From assembly GCF_042652985.1 (NCBI RefSeq), contig NZ_JBHSHQ010000057.1, positions 1 through 8,058 of the forward strand: a stretch of DNA of 8,058 nt, given 5' to 3'. The DNA comes from Ruoffia tabacinasalis. GTDB taxonomy: Bacteria; Bacillota; Bacilli; Lactobacillales; Aerococcaceae. Position 1 is the first letter of the stretch. Each line of letters starts with the position of its first letter. Positions 6,859 through 8,058 of this stretch are shown here, piece by piece. Made by a program: the position numbers and the translations under genes. The notes under the pieces are model-generated. The model searched no databases, was not told the DNA's origin, and worked only from the letters and a program-made list of their open reading frames with translations.

Positions 6859-7593
6859 TTAATCATTCACACCTTTCAATATGACTGAAACTTGATATGT
6901 ACCTGTTTCAACTTGTTTTTGTATTTCATTAAATTCTTCATTTGAAATGCTATAAAACTTAATACGATCCCCAGCATTATATAAAATCGTATCCTCACCC
7001 CGACGTGTATCATAAAGCTGAATCGGTGTACGACCAATTAGATTCCATCCACCTGGTGAATCATATGGGTAAACACCCGTTTGTTGTCCAGCAATTCCGA
7101 CAGAGCCTGCCGCAATATGCGTACGTGGTGTTTCTAATCGATCCATCGCAATTTCTGGATCTAAGCCACCCAAATAAACAAACCCTGGCATAAAACCTAA
7201 CATATAAACTAAGTATTCATTATCAGTGTGTCTTTTAATCACATCATCAACTGTTAGATCTTTTTCTTCAAAACGCCAAAGATCCGGCCCAAAATCTCCA
7301 CCGTAACAAACGGGGATTTCAACAACTCGATATGGGAATTCTTCATTATCGATTGTTTCTAAATTAATCTGCTCAAGGATTTCGATCAGTATGTTTTGAT
7401 TTAATGTTAAAGGATCAAAATAAATCACCAATCTTGTATATGAAATAATCATTTCTATTATTCCATTAATTTTTAAGCTGTCGATATATTTTCTTAAATT
7501 GACTATTTTTTTATTAATATCGGGACTTATCACATCACCAAATAGTAATGTTAACGAGTCTTCTGTGTATTGTTTAATTTCCAAATAGTCCAC
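6859..7593 (-). CDS. pxpB: 5-oxoprolinase subunit B (KipI/AHS1 family)
   Basis: 244 residues, the usual PxpB length. N-terminal domain (~1-90) begins EIKQYTEDSLTLLFGD. The C-terminal cyclophilin-like domain has CYGGDFGPDLW (97-106), YMLGFMPGFVYLGGLDP (130-146), TPRTHIAAGSVGIAGQQTGVYP (156-176 region) and SPGGWNLIGRTP (179-190). It pairs with PxpC, probably contributing the nucleotide/carboxyl-transfer site, in ATP-dependent 5-oxoproline cleavage. It is the first gene of the operon; GTG at 7593 is 46 bp from the -10. The start is ambiguous: AAAGG (7600-7596) is only two bases before this GTG but eleven before an in-frame TTG at 7584 (codon 4). Either start keeps the whole domain. The Bacillus homologue KipI inhibits the sporulation kinase KinA; no basis here to assign that. 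Confidence 0.95.
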   Translation of the reverse strand: MDYLEIKQYTEDSLTLLFGDVISPDINKKIVNLRKYIDSLKINGIIEMIISYTRLVIYFDPLTLNQNILIEILEQINLETIDNEEFPYRVVEIPVCYGGDFGPDLWRFEEKDLTVDDVIKRHTDNEYLVYMLGFMPGFVYLGGLDPEIAMDRLETPRTHIAAGSVGIAGQQTGVYPYDSPGGWNLIGRTPIQLYDTRRGEDTILYNAGDRIKFYSISNEEFNEIQKQVETGTYQVSVILKGVND

Positions 7594-7604
7594 TACCTTT
7601 CTTG

Positions 7605-7640
7605 ATAACTACATTGTAATCTAAATAACGATAATGTAAT
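7605..7640 (-). promoter_or_regulatory. Tandem 16-bp quasi-palindromes, candidate IclR-type operators of the pxp operon
   Basis: On the plus strand ATAACTACATTGTAAT (7605-7620) and ATAACGATAATGTAAT (7625-7640) match at 13/16 positions. They repeat with a 20-bp period, about two helical turns. Each has the symmetric frame ATnAC-N6-GTnAT. The promoter-proximal copy overlaps the -10 and predicted transcription start; the other lies in the leader just upstream of the ribosome binding site. Binding there by the operon-encoded IclR regulator would block transcription. The assignment is by position and symmetry only. Confidence 0.5.
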
Positions 7641-7668
7641 TATAAGATTATATATACTTGGATGTCAA
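7639..7668 (-). promoter_or_regulatory. Predicted sigma-A promoter of the pxp operon
   Basis: On the minus strand a perfect TTGACA (7668-7663) and a perfect TATAAT (7644-7639) are separated by 18 bp. It lies 46 bp before the annotated pxpB start and 49 bp inside the IS boundary at 7717, so the IS insertion left it intact. The predicted leader is about 35-40 nt and holds the operator-like repeats. No other comparable promoter is seen inside the operon. Confidence 0.8.
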
Positions 7669-7716
7669 TCGGAAAATTAGAAACAGATTAAAAAAAACAC
7701 CTATTTTCTCAATATT

Positions 7717-7742
7717 GATAAAGTCCATATAATTGTGTAAAA
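7717..7742 (+). repeat. Left terminal inverted repeat of the IS256-like element
   Basis: 26 bp from GATAAAGTCC to TGTGTAAAA, matching the IS256 terminal repeat pattern. The right-hand partner is outside the window. TTGATA (7715-7720), seventeen bases before TAAAAG (7738-7743), could act as a weak inward promoter for the transposase, with its first two T coming from flanking DNA. Confidence 0.9.
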
Positions 7743-7744
7743 GA

Positions 7745-7770
7745 TAAAAGGCCATGTAACAGCCCTTTTA
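7745..7770. repeat. Hairpin in the IS leader whose loop complements the transposase start
   Basis: TAAAAGG (7745-7751) pairs with CCTTTTA (7764-7770) around a 12-nt loop. The loop contains CATGTAAC (7753-7760), the exact reverse complement of GTTACATG (7812-7819) that includes the transposase ATG. Read on the minus strand the stem is followed by a T-rich stretch (TCTTTTAC), so it might also weakly terminate transcripts leaving the IS toward pxpB. Confidence 0.5.
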
Positions 7771-7777
7771 CGGTACA

Positions 7778-7799
7778 ATGTTTTTAACCACAAAAACAT
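7778..7799 (+). repeat. Hairpin just upstream of the transposase ribosome binding site
   Basis: ATGTTTTT (7778-7785) pairs perfectly with AAAAACAT (7792-7799) around the loop AACCAC. The stem ends five bases before AGGAGGA (7804-7810). It is A-T rich and modestly stable, but it would bring the upstream CATGTAAC close to the start codon region and so favour the longer-range pairing. Confidence 0.45.
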
Positions 7800-7816
7800 A
7801 CCTAGGAGGACGTTAC

Positions 7817-8058
7817 ATGACCCAAGTACATTTTACACTGAACAACGAAGAGGTTCAAAGTATTATTGAACATTCGGTAAAAGATGAAGTTTCTAAAAAT
7901 ATTTTGACCACTGTTTTCAACCAATTGATGGAAAATCAACGAACAGAATATATTCAAGCCGATGATTATGAACGTTCAGAAAGTCGTAAGAGTCAAAGAA
8001 ATGGCTATTATGAGCGAGACTTTACGACTCGTGTGGGCACACTCGAATTAAAAGTGCC
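7817..8058 (+). CDS. IS256-family transposase, N-terminal 80 codons (partial)
   Basis: The open frame begins MTQVHFTLNNEEVQSIIE and runs off the window. It includes SKNILTTVFNQLMENQRTEY, ERSESRKSQRNGYYERDF and TTRVGTLELKV, a close match to the N-terminus of IS256 transposase (about 390 residues complete). Only the N-terminal DNA-binding/multimerisation part is visible; the DDE catalytic residues would lie beyond the window. The ATG is preceded by AGGAGGA with six bases spacing. No frameshift or stop is seen in the visible part, so it may be intact. It reads divergently from the pxp operon. Confidence 0.95.
   Translation, partial: MTQVHFTLNNEEVQSIIEHSVKDEVSKNILTTVFNQLMENQRTEYIQADDYERSESRKSQRNGYYERDFTTRVGTLELKV

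Larger units (their letters stand above)
7717..8058 (+). mobile_element. Left portion of an IS256-family insertion sequence (truncated by window end)
   Basis: The element starts with the IS256-type left inverted repeat GATAAAGTCC..., followed by a structured ~75-bp leader, AGGAGGA and the transposase reading frame to the window end. The repeat differs from the IS256 end I recall at about one position (CCATAT rather than CCGTAT), so this is IS256 or a very close relative. The 8 bp abutting the end, TCAATATT (7709-7716), would be one copy of the target duplication; the other lies outside the window. It is inserted 123 bp before pxpB and points away from the operon. Confidence 0.93.

Noticed and set aside
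5859..7593. KipI/KipA as sporulation kinase regulators
   Set aside because: The kinase-inhibitor role is known for Bacillus subtilis KipI, but the operon content is metabolic and nothing in the window suggests a sporulation context.
7594..7716. Riboswitch or T-box in the pxpB leader
   Set aside because: The transcribed leader is only about 35-40 nt, too short for a known riboswitch or T-box, with no terminator-antiterminator pair; operator-like repeats explain the structure better.
7774..7779. TACAAT as a -10 for the transposase promoter
   Set aside because: The hexamer is good but there is no acceptable -35 at 16-18 bp upstream, so it was not listed as a promoter.
1..8058. A classical composite transposon with identical IS copies
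   Set aside because: The two visible terminal repeats share only 20 of 26 positions, so the elements are different IS256-family members; joint mobility remains only a hypothesis.
1..8058. CRISPR array, tRNA, rRNA or phage genes
   Set aside because: No regularly spaced repeats, cloverleaf-like sequence, rRNA segment or phage structural gene was seen on either strand.

Overview
The window is AT-rich and reads as a low-GC Firmicute. The dense minus-strand operon, the strong GGAGG-type ribosome binding sites, the frequent GTG starts and a near-canonical IS256 end together suggest Lactobacillales (Enterococcus/Vagococcus/Carnobacterium-like) or a related Bacilli. The genus cannot be fixed from sequence alone.

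Layout from left to right. Bases 1-70 are the 3' tip of an IS256-family element: the last residues and stop of a transposase, then a right terminal inverted repeat. Thirteen bases later lies the 3' end of a minus-strand M42 metallopeptidase gene (1124-84), which has its own promoter. Next is a minus-strand rho-independent terminator (about 1194-1224) that ends a tightly packed seven-gene operon. In transcription order (right to left) the operon is pxpB, pxpC, accB-like BCCP, accC-like biotin carboxylase, pxpA, an NRAMP-fold transporter and an IclR-family regulator. A sigma-A-type promoter (TTGACA-18-TATAAT) at 7668-7639 drives it, followed by two tandem 16-bp quasi-palindromes that look like operators. 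From 7717 to the window end is the left part of a second IS256-family element: inverted repeat, structured leader and the first 80 codons of the transposase.

How the genes fit together. PxpA, PxpB and PxpC form the prokaryotic ATP-dependent 5-oxoprolinase, which opens 5-oxo-L-proline (pyroglutamate) to L-glutamate. The gene set parallels the Bacillus subtilis ycsF-ycsG-ycsI-kipI-kipA-kipR cluster, including an NRAMP-like transporter and an IclR regulator. Here a biotin carboxylase and a biotin carrier protein are inserted between pxpC and pxpA. The carboxyltransferase domain of urea carboxylase is homologous to KipI/KipA (PxpB/PxpC), so the operon can be read as a split urea-carboxylase-like machine plus the PxpA hydrolase, i.e. 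a possible biotin-dependent lactam carboxylase/hydrolase. The NRAMP-fold protein lacks both metal-binding signatures (DPGN and MPHN), so it more likely carries an organic substrate, perhaps 5-oxoproline, than a divalent metal.

The most interesting points are the biotin-linked oxoprolinase architecture, the metal-motif-less NRAMP protein, the tandem operator candidates, and the bracketing of the whole module by two same-orientation IS256-family ends. Related operons are known, so what is unproven is the chemistry, the transport substrate and the mobility, rather than the existence of the gene cluster.
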